64,000 nt of DNA from Methylobacterium sp. Leaf108 (GCF_001423265.1 NZ_LMND01000001.1:620548-684547); one strand, 5' to 3'; positions 39,901 to 47,605 are shown, counted from the stretch's first letter. Notes: generated by a model not told the origin, from the letters alone. Translations and numbers: made by a program.

Positions 39901-40368
39901 GCCGCGCAGGCCCGAGGCGGCGGCGAACAGGCTGGCCCCGACCTCCCCGTCGCTGGTGAGCATCTCCCGGCCGCCCTGGCGCAGGCTGGCCGCATCGAGG
40001 CCGAAGGCGCGGCAGAACACGTCGCGGGTGAGCCCGCCGAGGAAGGGCACCAGCGCGTCCTCGGGCAGGGCCGCATCGGCGGCGTCGACGAGGGTGCCGC
40101 TGTTGCCCTTGCGCCGGCGGAAGGCGAGGCGGCGGCCGTCCGCGGCCTCGATCTCGGCCCCGAGCCGGAGGGTCTTCATCTCGTGCAGGAAGGCGAAGCG
40201 GGTGCGCGCCTCGATCCCGAACAGCAGGTCGGTGACGGCGGCCAGCGCCGTGCTCTTGCCGGCCTCGTTGGGGCCGAGCACCACGTGCAGCCGCGCATCC
40301 GGCCGGAAGGCGAGGCGGCGGCCGGAAAAGGGGCCGTAGCGTTCGAGATCGAGGCTGAGGAGGCGCAT
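36907..40368 (-). CDS. SbcC/YhaN-like AAA ATPase
   Basis: A 1153-residue SMC/Rad50-like ATPase. It has Walker A GPNEAGKST at about residue 33, long Ala/Arg/Glu-rich coiled-coil regions (about 190–1000), signature VEGLSEGTRDQLYLALRL and Walker B FIGDDLFITFDD near the C-terminus. No zinc-hook CxxC is evident in the coiled coil, unlike SbcC. It overlaps the SbcD-like gene by ATGA and they probably form a nuclease complex acting on DNA ends, like YhaO/YhaN. That role is inferred from family and pairing. Confidence 0.88.
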   Translation of the reverse strand: MRLLSLDLERYGPFSGRRLAFRPDARLHVVLGPNEAGKSTALAAVTDLLFGIEARTRFAFLHEMKTLRLGAEIEAADGRRLAFRRRKGNSGTLVDAADAALPEDALVPFLGGLTRDVFCRAFGLDAASLRQGGREMLTSDGEVGASLFAAASGLRGYHDLQKGLGTEADAIFAPRRSKDRTFYQALDRHEAARRAIRETELRAGDWRALNDEIEAAASRLDAIRDAREAIARERARLERLKRVAPLVAAIDAISAEAEADPDLVEASPDWIDRLGDALSALRSAGAEQARARTALAHASADRDAVTVEAGVIARDQDILERFRGIDRFDKDGVDLTRIQADTDRAAADLDRLAIRVGLPDRAALSARQPSDAARARIDALVREGREREATLTRLRRDLAAATAEEADLARAVEAEGVVVDPGPLRAAFKVLAPLREDLARRDALDAAVRHEARLLAGQAARLSPAVTDPAALVDAPLPQPETVARFRTLMEAKERERLRASDALATARKAVAATRTRLLRREAGRPIPSLVDLSALRQERDDLFAPLRAGTAGADPIARYERAVAAADRMADDLALDAARVAEQAADHRRLAAEEEEEAGARASLDEIAAEASQALDNWRAAWAPAGILPLPPAEMAVWLGEAVNLIEGQQVLESRQNEIAALSRRIEACRTPLVDLAARAGLSGLDTLPPALLLARLDDRITELAGLWEAGREAKARLRAAATQRARLGDALGEADAGRTAWAAGWGEAVAAVGLTATASLAEAEGAFEAWRAVPLALDAHDTLARRVAGIRRDRETYAATVAELLAAVALDLSEMAPSAAIRSLHGRLQQARDAQARRTALTRHCDEAARRVEIANADLARAEVALTGHLAGYRPDLGADAVPAIEILQGRLLARARLRADLAARRAELTRAADGLPEASLRDDLVATSPDAIEAALARIAMEDEAHDQEGRVVFADRDRGERRRQELEGGTGAELAVAQRKAAEAELQVHARQWAVLKLAHLMLGTAIGRHRAGQQDPLLSRAGDLFSGLTGGAFAGLAQEYDEADTPRLTGRRADGGSVPVEGLSEGTRDQLYLALRLAYLQDYAARGEPAPFIGDDLFITFDDARTGHGLEALAAVGGTIQPILFTHHAHVADLARARLGDGVDVVTM

Positions 40369-41603
40369 CAGCAGGACCGGCCGGACAGGCGCCCGACGAT
40401 CACCGCCTCGGCCTCGGCGCAGAGGGCGTCGAGGTCGGACAACTCCTCCCCGCCGGCCCCGGCCGGGAGCTTGCCTCCGATCTCGGCCAGGACCGCCGCG
40501 GCGCGGGCCCGGAAATCCGGGTCGCGCTCGACGCTGGCCAGCATCGCGACGGGGTCGATGCCGGAAATATCGATGCGCTGGCCCGACCCCTCGGGCCGGC
40601 GAGTGGCGTTGACGAGGCGCTCCAGCCAGATGTCCTCGTGAATGCGCTGGGCCGCGGCCTGGACCTCGGCGGTGAAGGCCTCGCGGTCGGCGGCGATGCG
40701 GTCGTGCAGGCCGGTCTGCCCGGTCAGGCGCAGGCGCAGGGCCAGGAGCCGGCCGCCGGCCTCCTGCGCCAGGGGCCGCAGGGCCGCCTCGATCGCCGAC
40801 AGCGCCTCGCCCTCCTCGGCGATCCCGGCGAGGGCGACGTCGAGGGTCGCGAACCGGGCCTGGTCGACGATGAGCCGGCTCACCCCCGTCACGCGGCCGT
40901 CGGCGACCTCCACCACAACGGCGCCCTTCGCCCCGCATTCGCGCACCGAGCGGCCCTGGAGGTTGCCGGGAAACACGATCCACGGGTCGCGGGCGAGCTC
41001 GGCATGCTCGTGGATGTGGCCGAGCGCCCAATAGTCGTAGCCGCGTCCCGCGAGGTCGGCGATCGAGCAGGGCGCGTAGGTGTCGTGCAGCGACGAGCCG
41101 GTGCAGGAGGTGTGGAGCACGCCGATGTTGAACCAGCCCGGCACCGGGGCCGGATAGGTCAGGGCGTAGTTCTCCTCCACCGCCCGGTTGGGGAAGCTGC
41201 GCCCGTGCAGGGCCACCCGCAGGTGGTCGAGGCGGTGGGTCTCGGCCCGGTTGGCAGGGTAGCCGCGCACGCAGGGCGGCAGCGTGATCGCCTTGGTGAT
41301 GACGCTCTCGGCATCGTGGTTGCCCCGCACCAGCACCACCGGAATGCCGGCCCGGTCGAGCCGCGCCACCTGCCGGGCGAAGAACAGCCCGATGGTGTTG
41401 TCGGCCCAATCGCCATCGTAGACGTCCCCGGCCACGATCAGGAACGCCACCTTCAGGGCGATGGCCCGGTCCACCAGCTCCTCGAACGCCCGCCGCCCGG
41501 CCGAGGCGAACCGCCGGGCGATCTCGGCATCCTTGAGCGCGAGCCCTGTCAAAGGGCTGCCCAGATGCAGGTCGGCGGCATGGATGAAGGTGAAGGCGGC
41601 CAT
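40368..41603 (-). CDS. SbcD/YhaO-like DNA-repair exonuclease
   Basis: The 411-residue calcineurin-like phosphoesterase has metal-binding motifs ADLHLG (about 10–15), AGDVYDGD, RGNHDAES and GHIHEH. Such proteins are Mn-dependent nucleases that work with an SbcC/Rad50-type ATPase, encoded here immediately downstream with an ATGA overlap. I start at ATG 41603 (MAAFTFIHAADLHLG); the open frame further upstream crosses a parS-like site and is not coding. Confidence 0.9.
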   Translation of the reverse strand: MAAFTFIHAADLHLGSPLTGLALKDAEIARRFASAGRRAFEELVDRAIALKVAFLIVAGDVYDGDWADNTIGLFFARQVARLDRAGIPVVLVRGNHDAESVITKAITLPPCVRGYPANRAETHRLDHLRVALHGRSFPNRAVEENYALTYPAPVPGWFNIGVLHTSCTGSSLHDTYAPCSIADLAGRGYDYWALGHIHEHAELARDPWIVFPGNLQGRSVRECGAKGAVVVEVADGRVTGVSRLIVDQARFATLDVALAGIAEEGEALSAIEAALRPLAQEAGGRLLALRLRLTGQTGLHDRIAADREAFTAEVQAAAQRIHEDIWLERLVNATRRPEGSGQRIDISGIDPVAMLASVERDPDFRARAAAVLAEIGGKLPAGAGGEELSDLDALCAEAEAVIVGRLSGRSC

Positions 41604-41685
41604 CGGGCTGGCGTAACGCGGATCGCGCGTGAGTGTCACCGGGTTAGGGGATTGGGCTGTGGAGGGGGATTTTGTGGGAGGTTGG

Positions 41686-41701
41686 CGTTTCACGTGAAAC
41701 G
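41686..41701. other. Symmetric parS-like site
   Basis: CGTTTCACGTGAAACG is a perfect palindrome that differs from the parS consensus only at the two outermost bases. It is intergenic, upstream of the sbcD-like gene and about 27 kb from parAB. Confidence 0.6.
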
Positions 41702-41769
41702 GGCGGAATGGGGTGTGCGAGGCCAGTGGACGCAGAGCGCGGCTTGCAGCCATCTCTCGGGGCATCATT

Positions 41770-42105
41770 CCTGGCACGGTCGTCGATGCCGAGAAGGCTT
41801 CTCGCTGGGGGCGCCTGCAAAACCGTTTACTGACGAAACGGGTCGATCTGTGCCAGAGCTATTCCGACGATGCTTGCACCAACCAAGTGGAGTCGTTCTT
41901 CCAACGTCTCCGCCGCGCCGAGATGGATGCTCACCACCGCACCAGCAGACCTATCTCGCTTCCTACGCTGGCGAGATGGAGTGGCGCGAGGATCATAGCC
42001 GGAAAAACAACGGCGTTCAGCAGGTTAGGACGACGAACGCTACGCTTACGCACTCCGTGCCGCGCCAGTGGTAAAGTATACTGGCAGCCGGAACGATTCA
42101 GTCGC
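41770..42105 (+). pseudogene. IS1595-family (ISXO2-like) transposase remnant
   Basis: A decayed 3' fragment. One frame reads VDAEKASRWGRLQNRLLTKR then DACTNQVESFFQRLRRAEM, the conserved C-terminal segment of ISXO2-like DDE transposases. A frameshift near 41935 moves the continuation (TYLASYAGEMEWREDHSRKN ... PRQW) to another frame, and a third step is needed for the terminal YWQ. The N-terminal two thirds are missing and no terminal inverted repeats are evident. It marks the edge of an AT-rich islet. Confidence 0.85.
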
Positions 42106-42313
42106 GGGCTGATTGCTGACTCAGTCTGGAAACAGGGAAGCCAGCAAGTGCGTCGATTGGAAGAAAATCTTCCTGTGGGTTTACGTCAGAAAAAATGTCA
42201 GCAAGCCTGATTGCGTCCAGAACAGCTGGCGAAAAAGCGGTTGAGCCTGGTTGTTTTTCCGCCCGGTCCAGAGCTTCTGCCACGCTTTCTGCGATATTAG
42301 ACGCCTGGGTCAT
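42098..42313 (-). CDS. Small protein following the Clp-fold proteinase gene
   Basis: A 71-residue hydrophilic, helix-prone protein (MTQASNIAESVAEALDRAE...). Its ATG overlaps the stop of the upstream gene by one base (TGATG), so it should be translated with it. No family recognised. Its last residues run into the IS1595 remnant, so the natural C-terminus may have been replaced. Base composition is AT-rich like its neighbour. Confidence 0.6.
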   Translation of the reverse strand: MTQASNIAESVAEALDRAEKQPGSTAFSPAVLDAIRLADIFSDVNPQEDFLPIDALAGFPVSRLSQQSARD

Positions 42314-43185
42314 CAAACTTTTTCCGTCAGGTGGCTGTGCAGATAGAATGGCAACCCAGCCCGATCTGTGTACGCTGTCAAGAGGTCGTTGTAGCTACGG
42401 ATCGCTTCTCTAAGATTTTCGTCCGCTGAGTAATCATCGATTTCCAGCCGCAACTCTTTTAAGCGCTCAACGCCAAGAGACCGGCCGTGAGAGAACCACC
42501 TTTTATGATCTGATAGCGCCGTAGCTACCTCCTGGGCACGAGTCGATTTGTCATCATCTGTAACGGGTGTTCCTGGGTTTGTAGTTCTATGAACAGTCCA
42601 GTCTTTAAACTTGTATTGTATTAGCCATTTCTTAAGCAAGTCTATCGATAGATTTTTTGCCTGCTCAAAGAGAGCCAGCTTCGCTAAGTCCATACTCTTT
42701 AGAAGCACCACGTCTGCGGGCGTGAGATTACCTTTCTGAGTAATCTCGTCGACCTTGTCTAAGTATCCCAAAGCTGCGACATATCCGCTACCGTCTGGAG
42801 CCATGACTTGAGGGTCAATCGGACCCAGAGTCGATGAGTAGTCCATATAGATTTTATCACCAGACATACAGAAGATCGTTCCAGCAGACATAGCTATGTC
42901 AGGAACAATAAAATTTACAATGTCGTAGTGGTAGCGAATTACGTTGACAAATCTTTCTACTGTTTCCGCGGAACCTCCAGGAGTTCGCAATACAAGACTT
43001 AGGGTGCGATTAGGTCGAGCGGATTTCTGTTTGACATCTTCGACAAAATTTCTAAAAAGCCTGAAGTATTGCGGATTAATTTGCCCAAAATAACAAATTA
43101 CATCTGATTCAAGCTGATCTTTAAGGGCTTTACCTTTTTCATTTATGTGATGTAGGATCGTATGGTCTAAATCTGCCGGATTCAT
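42313..43185 (-). CDS. Clp-fold serine proteinase (SDH/S49-like)
   Basis: A 290-residue protein with the ClpP/crotonase-like protease core: VLRTPGGSAETVERF (about 65–79) supplies the Gly-rich oxyanion strand, IAMSAGTIF carries the likely nucleophile Ser100, and STLGPIDPQ follows where S49-type enzymes place the second catalytic region. There is no signal peptide, so it is probably cytoplasmic. The start ATG 43185 has an AGGAAA ribosome binding site, preferred over a TTG at 43242. The gene is strikingly AT-rich (bases 42601–42660 are 30% GC by count), indicating horizontal acquisition. Confidence 0.85.
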   Translation of the reverse strand: MNPADLDHTILHHINEKGKALKDQLESDVICYFGQINPQYFRLFRNFVEDVKQKSARPNRTLSLVLRTPGGSAETVERFVNVIRYHYDIVNFIVPDIAMSAGTIFCMSGDKIYMDYSSTLGPIDPQVMAPDGSGYVAALGYLDKVDEITQKGNLTPADVVLLKSMDLAKLALFEQAKNLSIDLLKKWLIQYKFKDWTVHRTTNPGTPVTDDDKSTRAQEVATALSDHKRWFSHGRSLGVERLKELRLEIDDYSADENLREAIRSYNDLLTAYTDRAGLPFYLHSHLTEKV

Positions 43186-43431
43186 GCGTTTTCCTACTGC
43201 GTCCTTCGGGATACAATTAACAGTAGACGGGTTCGCCGACAACCCTGAGTTACACGTCTATTTTGTGAGCTTTTTAGCTGCTCGCCCAAACTCAAGTCGC
43301 CAGCCTTGTATACGAGGAGTCGGGCAGGGCCGTTCAATTTGAGACACCACAGCGCCTTCGACACTCGCCAGTATGCTCTGTCGTCAGCGTACAGCCCCGC
43401 GCCCCACTCGCATCTTTTGCAGGGCGCCCCC

Positions 43432-43677
43432 TCAGCGCCGCGTCACGTCCGTGAGCAGCCGTCGGTCTCGGTGGTCCTTCCCCTCGCACTGGCACACGAG
43501 GTAGGCCAGTTGTCGCGACGTGAGCGGGCCGTCTGCTTTGCAAGGCGCGGCCACGAGGTAGTTCCGCAGCTCCTCCCGGTAGACCTTCCAATGTAACAGG
43601 ATAATGCGGACTACTTGAGCAAAGAGTTGGTCAGTTCCGCCACGGTGGCGACAGACGGCGAGAATCATCCCACCCAT
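43432..43677 (-). CDS. Possible small protein or gene fragment, unknown
   Basis: An open frame of about 81 residues from ATG 43677 (or 43668), containing DQLFAQVVRIILLHWKVYREELRNYL in two adjacent helices and a CQCEGKDHRDRR end. The composition is protein-like, better than the plus-strand frame over the same bases. It begins at the border of an R2 repeat and may be a truncated gene. No family recognised. Confidence 0.4.
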   Translation of the reverse strand: MGGMILAVCRHRGGTDQLFAQVVRIILLHWKVYREELRNYLVAAPCKADGPLTSRQLAYLVCQCEGKDHRDRRLLTDVTRR

Positions 43678-43679
43678 CG

Positions 43680-43794
43680 CCCTCATCCTGAGGTGCCACT
43701 GCTCTCGCAAGAGGCCTCGAAGGAGACCTCCAGAAGCCGAAGCGATCCCTGGAGACCTCCTTCGAGGCCGCTGCGCGGCACCTCAGGATGAGGG
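43680..43794. repeat. R2 palindromic element, copy c
   Basis: Starts CCCTCATCCTGAGGTGCC, has GAGGCCTCGAAGGAGACC, mirrors with GGAGACCTCCTTCGAGGCC and ends GGCACCTCAGGATGAGGG, so its two ends are perfect inverted repeats. The following ~275 bases up to the GTA promoter hold no gene I can support. Confidence 0.87.
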
Positions 43795-44070
43795 CGTGGG
43801 TGAGACGAAGGGGCCGAACGGGCGCTCGGCGACCACCGATGGCGGATACTGCCGGATAACGCGCCGTCTTTTCCCGGATTCCCGGATCGATGAGTAGGGT
43901 GATCCGGTACGACGACGTGCCGCGAGGCGGAGCAATATCCAACCGTCACCATGATGGGGGCGCCCCGGCATCCCGGACCGCTGTCCGCCAGTGGTTCGGG
44001 TGTCCGGGAAAGGTGCGTCACTGGACGCCTCAGCCCGGTGCCATCGGAGTGGCACATCAACGACCAAATC

Positions 44071-44095
44071 ATAAATTCCTTTCATAGGAATTTAT
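44071..44095. promoter_or_regulatory. AT-rich perfect palindrome, operator candidate for the GTA cluster
   Basis: ATAAATTCCT and AGGAATTTAT are exact reverse complements separated by TTCAT. The site stands out as AT-rich in GC-rich surroundings, ends one base before a -35 hexamer and lies 75 bases upstream of the first GTA gene. It is well placed for a repressor or activator. Confidence 0.7.
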
Positions 44096-44096
44096 G

Positions 44097-44125
44097 TTGA
44101 CACCGCGACGCTCCTGGGCTATCAC
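44097..44125 (+). promoter_or_regulatory. Sigma-70-type promoter of the GTA cluster
   Basis: TTGACA (44097–44102) and TATCAC (44120–44125) are spaced by 17 bases, giving a consensus -35 and a reasonable -10. The start codon of the first GTA gene is at 44170. Confidence 0.7.
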
Positions 44126-44169
44126 TCCTCCACGCTCAAGAAGTGTGACGAGAGACGGCGGGGGCGGCG

Positions 44170-44697
44170 ATGACGGGTTCGCCTCAGGAGGGGCGTCGGC
44201 GCGTCGAGGCGCTGGTGCGCGGCACCTCCAAGACATTTGGGCAGATCGCCGCGGAGACCGGCGTCGCCCACCCGTCGACCATCGCGAAATGGAGCCAGCG
44301 TCATGGCTGGCGCCCGTCGGCGGCGTCGGGCGAAAAGAACGACCTGCGGGCAACCCTGCGCCGCCACATCGCCCGCCAGATTTCGCGGTTCGACAAGGCG
44401 CTGCGGCAAGTACCCAAGACCCCCGCGGCCAAGACCCTCGCACCCAAGCCCCTCGATTCGGCGAAGGTGCTGCGCGATCTCGGCGGCCTCAAGAAGCTCC
44501 TGGACGAGATCGACGCGGACGGACGGCGGGAGGCGGGCGATGGCAAGGATGCTGGCGGCGACCCCGGCGGCGGCCTCGACCTGCCCGCCCTGCGCGCGCA
44601 GATCGCGGACCGCTATGCGGCATTCGCAGGCGACGGGGCGGCTGCCGGCCTTCCTGGCGAGCCTGCCGCCGGCCCTGATCCTGAAGATGTCGCGTGA
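44170..44697 (+). CDS. GTA/phage small terminase-like DNA-binding protein (gp1 position)
   Basis: A 175-residue protein with an N-terminal helix-turn-helix (about 8–45: VEALVRGTSKTFGQIAAETG, PSTIAKWSQRHGWRP), the usual DNA-recognition part of small terminases, then a basic helical region and an acidic tail. It is first in the cluster and its 3' end overlaps the large terminase in another frame by 83 bases. Function as packaging initiator is inferred from position and HTH. Confidence 0.75.
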   Translation: MTGSPQEGRRRVEALVRGTSKTFGQIAAETGVAHPSTIAKWSQRHGWRPSAASGEKNDLRATLRRHIARQISRFDKALRQVPKTPAAKTLAPKPLDSAKVLRDLGGLKKLLDEIDADGRREAGDGKDAGGDPGGGLDLPALRAQIADRYAAFAGDGAAAGLPGEPAAGPDPEDVA

Positions 44698-45922
44698 CTG
44701 GCTCCATTGCGCCCGTCCCGACCAGCTGCCGCCCTGCGAGTGGCGAACCCCCTGGACGACCTGGGCGGTGATCGGCGGGCGCGGCTCGGGCAAGACCCGC
44801 ACGGGGGCCGAGTGGGTGCGGGCGCTGGCGCTGGGCGACCCCGCCTTCACGGCGAGCCCCGTCGGGCGCATCGCGCTCGTCGGCGAGACCTTCGCGGACG
44901 TGCGCGACGTGATGATCGAGGGGCCGTCCGGCCTAATGGCGCTGGCCGGGCCGCGCCCGGTGTGGTCGCCCTCCCGGCGGCGGGTCGATTATCCCAACGG
45001 CGCGGTGGCGCTGGCCTTCTCGGCCGAGGAGCCGGATTCCCTGCGCGGGCCGCAGTTCGGCGCCGCCTGGTCGGACGAACTCGCCAAGTGGCGCCAGGCG
45101 GAGGCCGCCTACGACATGATCCAGTTCGGGCTGCGGCTGGGGGCGCGGCCGCGCAGCCTCGTCACCACGACGCCGCGCCCCACCGCGCTGATCCGCCGGC
45201 TCCTCACCGACCCGTCCGTGGTGTTGAGCCGCTCGCGCACCGCCGACAACGCCATGAACCTGGCGCCGTCCTTCCTCGAGGGCATCGTCGGGCGCTACGC
45301 CGGCACCCGGCTCGGGCGCCAGGAACTCGACGGGGAGCTGATCGAGGACCGGCCGGACGCCCTGTGGAACCGGGCCGGGATCGAGGCGGCCCGCGTGGCC
45401 AGGGCGCCGGACGCGCTCAGGCGCATCGTGGTGGCGGTGGACCCGCCGGCCTCGTCGCGGGCCGGGGCCGACGCCTGCGGGATCGTGGCGGCGGGGTTGG
45501 CGGATTCGGGCCACGCCTACGTGCTGGCCGACGCCACGCTGAGCCGGGCGACGCCGCAGGTGTGGGCGCTGGCCGCCCTCACCCTCTACCACCGGCTCGA
45601 GGCCGACGCCCTCGTGGTCGAGGTCAACCAGGGCGGCGAGATGGCCTCGGCCGTCATCGCCCAGATCGACCCCGCCGTGCCGGTGACCCCGGTGCGGGCC
45701 AGCCGCGGCAAGTACCTGCGGGCCGAGCCGGTCTCGGTGCTCTACGCCCGCGGCCTCGTCCACCACGTCGGCGCCTTGGCCGCCCTGGAGGACGAACTGT
45801 GCGACCTCGGCCCCGACGGCCTCTCCACCGGCGCCTCGCCGGACCGCCTCGACGCGCTGGTGTGGGCGCTGACCCACCTCATGCTGGGGGCCAGGGCGGA
45901 GCCGCGGATCCGGGGGTTGTAG
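44615..45922 (+). CDS. GTA large terminase (gp2)
   Basis: DNA-packaging ATPase/nuclease motor. The 435-residue protein has Walker A GGRGSGKTRTGAEWVRAL, a Walker B-like WSDELAKW, and nuclease acidic residues in VVAVDPPAS and in the C-terminal DRLDALVWALTHL. Start ATG 44615 gives an N-terminus (LPAFLASLPPALILKMSRDW) resembling RcGTA gp2, at the cost of overlapping the previous gene. Sequence and order match RcGTA-type elements rather than typical prophages. Confidence 0.9.
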   Translation: MRHSQATGRLPAFLASLPPALILKMSRDWLHCARPDQLPPCEWRTPWTTWAVIGGRGSGKTRTGAEWVRALALGDPAFTASPVGRIALVGETFADVRDVMIEGPSGLMALAGPRPVWSPSRRRVDYPNGAVALAFSAEEPDSLRGPQFGAAWSDELAKWRQAEAAYDMIQFGLRLGARPRSLVTTTPRPTALIRRLLTDPSVVLSRSRTADNAMNLAPSFLEGIVGRYAGTRLGRQELDGELIEDRPDALWNRAGIEAARVARAPDALRRIVVAVDPPASSRAGADACGIVAAGLADSGHAYVLADATLSRATPQVWALAALTLYHRLEADALVVEVNQGGEMASAVIAQIDPAVPVTPVRASRGKYLRAEPVSVLYARGLVHHVGALAALEDELCDLGPDGLSTGASPDRLDALVWALTHLMLGARAEPRIRGL

Positions 45923-45927
45923 AGCCC

Positions 45928-46036
45928 GCTCTCCCCTTGTGGGGAGGGGCCGGGGGTCGGGGTGGTTCCGCCAGCCTCCGGCCAGGGTCGCCCCACCACC
46001 CCCACCTCCAACGCCTCTCCACAAGGGGGAGGAGAG
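45928..46036. repeat. R1 dispersed GC-rich inverted-repeat element, copy d
   Basis: CTCTCCCCTTGTGGGGAGGGG with GGGGGTCGGGGTGG, then CCACCACCCCCACC and CTCTCCACAAGGGGGAGGAG. It lies between the large terminase and portal genes inside the GTA cluster and is the best-preserved inverted pair of this family in the window. Confidence 0.75.
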
Positions 46037-46052
46037 ACCCGCGAGAGCCCCC

Positions 46053-47213
46053 ATGCCCAATCTTCTCACCCGTCTCACCCGGGCGATCGCCCGCGCGCCG
46101 GCCACCAAGGCAGCCCCCCTCTCGGCCACCCGCGTCGCCTTCTACGGCGAGGGCCGGGCCGCCTGGACGCCGCGCGACGGCGGGGCGCTGGCCCGCGAGG
46201 GGTTCCAGCGCAACGCCGTGGTCCACCGGGCGGTGCGCCTCGTGGCGGAGGCCGCCGCCGCGGTGCCGCTGAGCCTCACGGACGAGGCCGCAGGGCATCC
46301 GCTGACGGCGCTCCTCGACCGTCCGAACCCGCGCGAGGGCGGGGCGCGGCTGCGCGAGACGCTCTACGGGCACCTGATGGTGTCGGGGAACGCCTATCTC
46401 GAATGCGTCGCCCTCGACGGCGTCCCGCGCGAGCTCCACGCCTTGCGCCCCGACCGGATGCGGGTGGTGCCCGGCCCGGACGGATGGCCGGCGGCCTACG
46501 ACTACACGGTCGGCGGGCGCGTCCTGCGCTACCACCGCGGCGACGAGGGGATGAGCCCGATCCTCCACCTCACCCTGTTCCACCCCACCGACGACCACTA
46601 CGGCCTCTCGCCGATGGAGGCGGCGGCGGTGGCGCTCGACATCCACAACGCGGCCGGCGCCTGGAACAAGGCGCTCCTCGACAACGCCGCCCGGCCGTCC
46701 GGCGCGCTGGTGTTCGCCGCCGCCGCCGGCAATGGCTTGAGCGACACGCAGTTCACCCGGCTCAAGGGCGAGTTGGAGACCAACTACCAGGGCGCCGGCA
46801 ACGCCGGGCGGCCGTTGCTCCTGGAGGGCGGGCTCGACTGGAAGCCGCTGTCGCTCTCGCCCAAGGACATGGATTTCGTGGAGGCCAAGAACGGGGCCGC
46901 CCGCGAGATCGCCCTGGCCTTCGGCGTGCCGCCGCTCCTCCTGGGCCTGCCCGGCGACAACACCCACGCCAACTATGCCGAGGCCAACCGCGCCTTCTAC
47001 CGCCAGACCGTGATCCCGCTGGTGCGCCGCACCGCCGAGAGCCTCGCGCAATGGCTCGAACCCGCCTTCGGCCCCGCCCGCCTGGAACCCGACCTCGACG
47101 CCATCGAGGCGCTGGCGCCGGAACGGGAATCCCTCTGGCGCCGGGTGCAGGGGGCGGACTTTTTGAGCGAGGACGAGAAGCGCGAGGCGGTGGGTTACGG
47201 GGCGCGGGGGTGA
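46053..47213 (+). CDS. GTA portal protein (gp3)
   Basis: A 386-residue HK97-type portal that forms the ring through which DNA enters the head. Characteristic pieces are FQRNAVVHRAVRLVAEAAA (about 50–68), GNAYLEC, the YGLSPMEAAAVALDIHNAA helix and FGVPPLLLGLPGDNTHANYAEA. Start ATG 46053 is preceded by GAGAG within the end of an R1 repeat. Its last 19 bases overlap, antisense, the end of a vapC gene. Confidence 0.92.
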   Translation: MPNLLTRLTRAIARAPATKAAPLSATRVAFYGEGRAAWTPRDGGALAREGFQRNAVVHRAVRLVAEAAAAVPLSLTDEAAGHPLTALLDRPNPREGGARLRETLYGHLMVSGNAYLECVALDGVPRELHALRPDRMRVVPGPDGWPAAYDYTVGGRVLRYHRGDEGMSPILHLTLFHPTDDHYGLSPMEAAAVALDIHNAAGAWNKALLDNAARPSGALVFAAAAGNGLSDTQFTRLKGELETNYQGAGNAGRPLLLEGGLDWKPLSLSPKDMDFVEAKNGAAREIALAFGVPPLLLGLPGDNTHANYAEANRAFYRQTVIPLVRRTAESLAQWLEPAFGPARLEPDLDAIEALAPERESLWRRVQGADFLSEDEKREAVGYGARG

Positions 47214-47605
47214 CGAACGTCGGTCTTGGAGACGTCGTCGCCCTCGAACGGCAGCGCGGCCCGATGCGCCTTGGCGCAGGCATGGGCGTGGCAGTCGCCC
47301 ATGGTGAGCGCGGCCGGATGCCGGCCCTCGCCGAAGCGGGCATGGGCCTCGATGGCGAGTTCGGATTCGGCTTCGCCGATCGGGATCGGACGTAGTCCCA
47401 AGGCCTCCCGATAGAGGCGCACGCGTTCACGGGCTGTCTCGACGGTGAGGGAAGAGCTGCGGACGAGACCGGCTACGGTTTCCCACACCGACACAGCAGA
47501 ACACAGGCCATCGGCGTCGGCATCGATGATGTCGCGGAAGACATCGGCCTCTGCTTCGCCGGCGATGATGGCGATCAACGCCGGCGCATCGACTAAAAGT
47601 GTCAT
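47195..47605 (-). CDS. vapC: VapC-like PIN-domain toxin
   Basis: A 136-residue PIN nuclease: acidic residues occur in LLVDAPALIAI (Asp6), SVWETV and TMGDCHAHACAKAH, the expected order for the metal site of VapC RNases, and GDDVSKTDV is the usual C-terminal end (FxGxDF-like). It is preceded by a vapB antitoxin gene with an ATGA overlap. It is inserted antisense between GTA portal and protease genes. Confidence 0.87.
   Translation of the reverse strand: MTLLVDAPALIAIIAGEAEADVFRDIIDADADGLCSAVSVWETVAGLVRSSSLTVETARERVRLYREALGLRPIPIGEAESELAIEAHARFGEGRHPAALTMGDCHAHACAKAHRAALPFEGDDVSKTDVRHPRAP

Noticed and set aside
36964..40641. Very long plus-strand open frame (over 1200 codons) opposite the SbcC-like gene
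   Set aside because: It is the antisense shadow of a GC-rich coiled-coil gene; composition is skewed to Gly/Arg/Ala/Glu with no domain motif, while the minus strand encodes a complete ATPase.
43306..43596. Plus-strand 96-codon frame in the region after the islet
   Set aside because: Composition is that of a shadow frame; the minus-strand frame over the same bases is more protein-like.
43795..44070. Possible tRNA or small gene before the GTA promoter
   Set aside because: No cloverleaf arms or T-loop consensus could be found, and the short frames lack ribosome binding sites and plausible composition.
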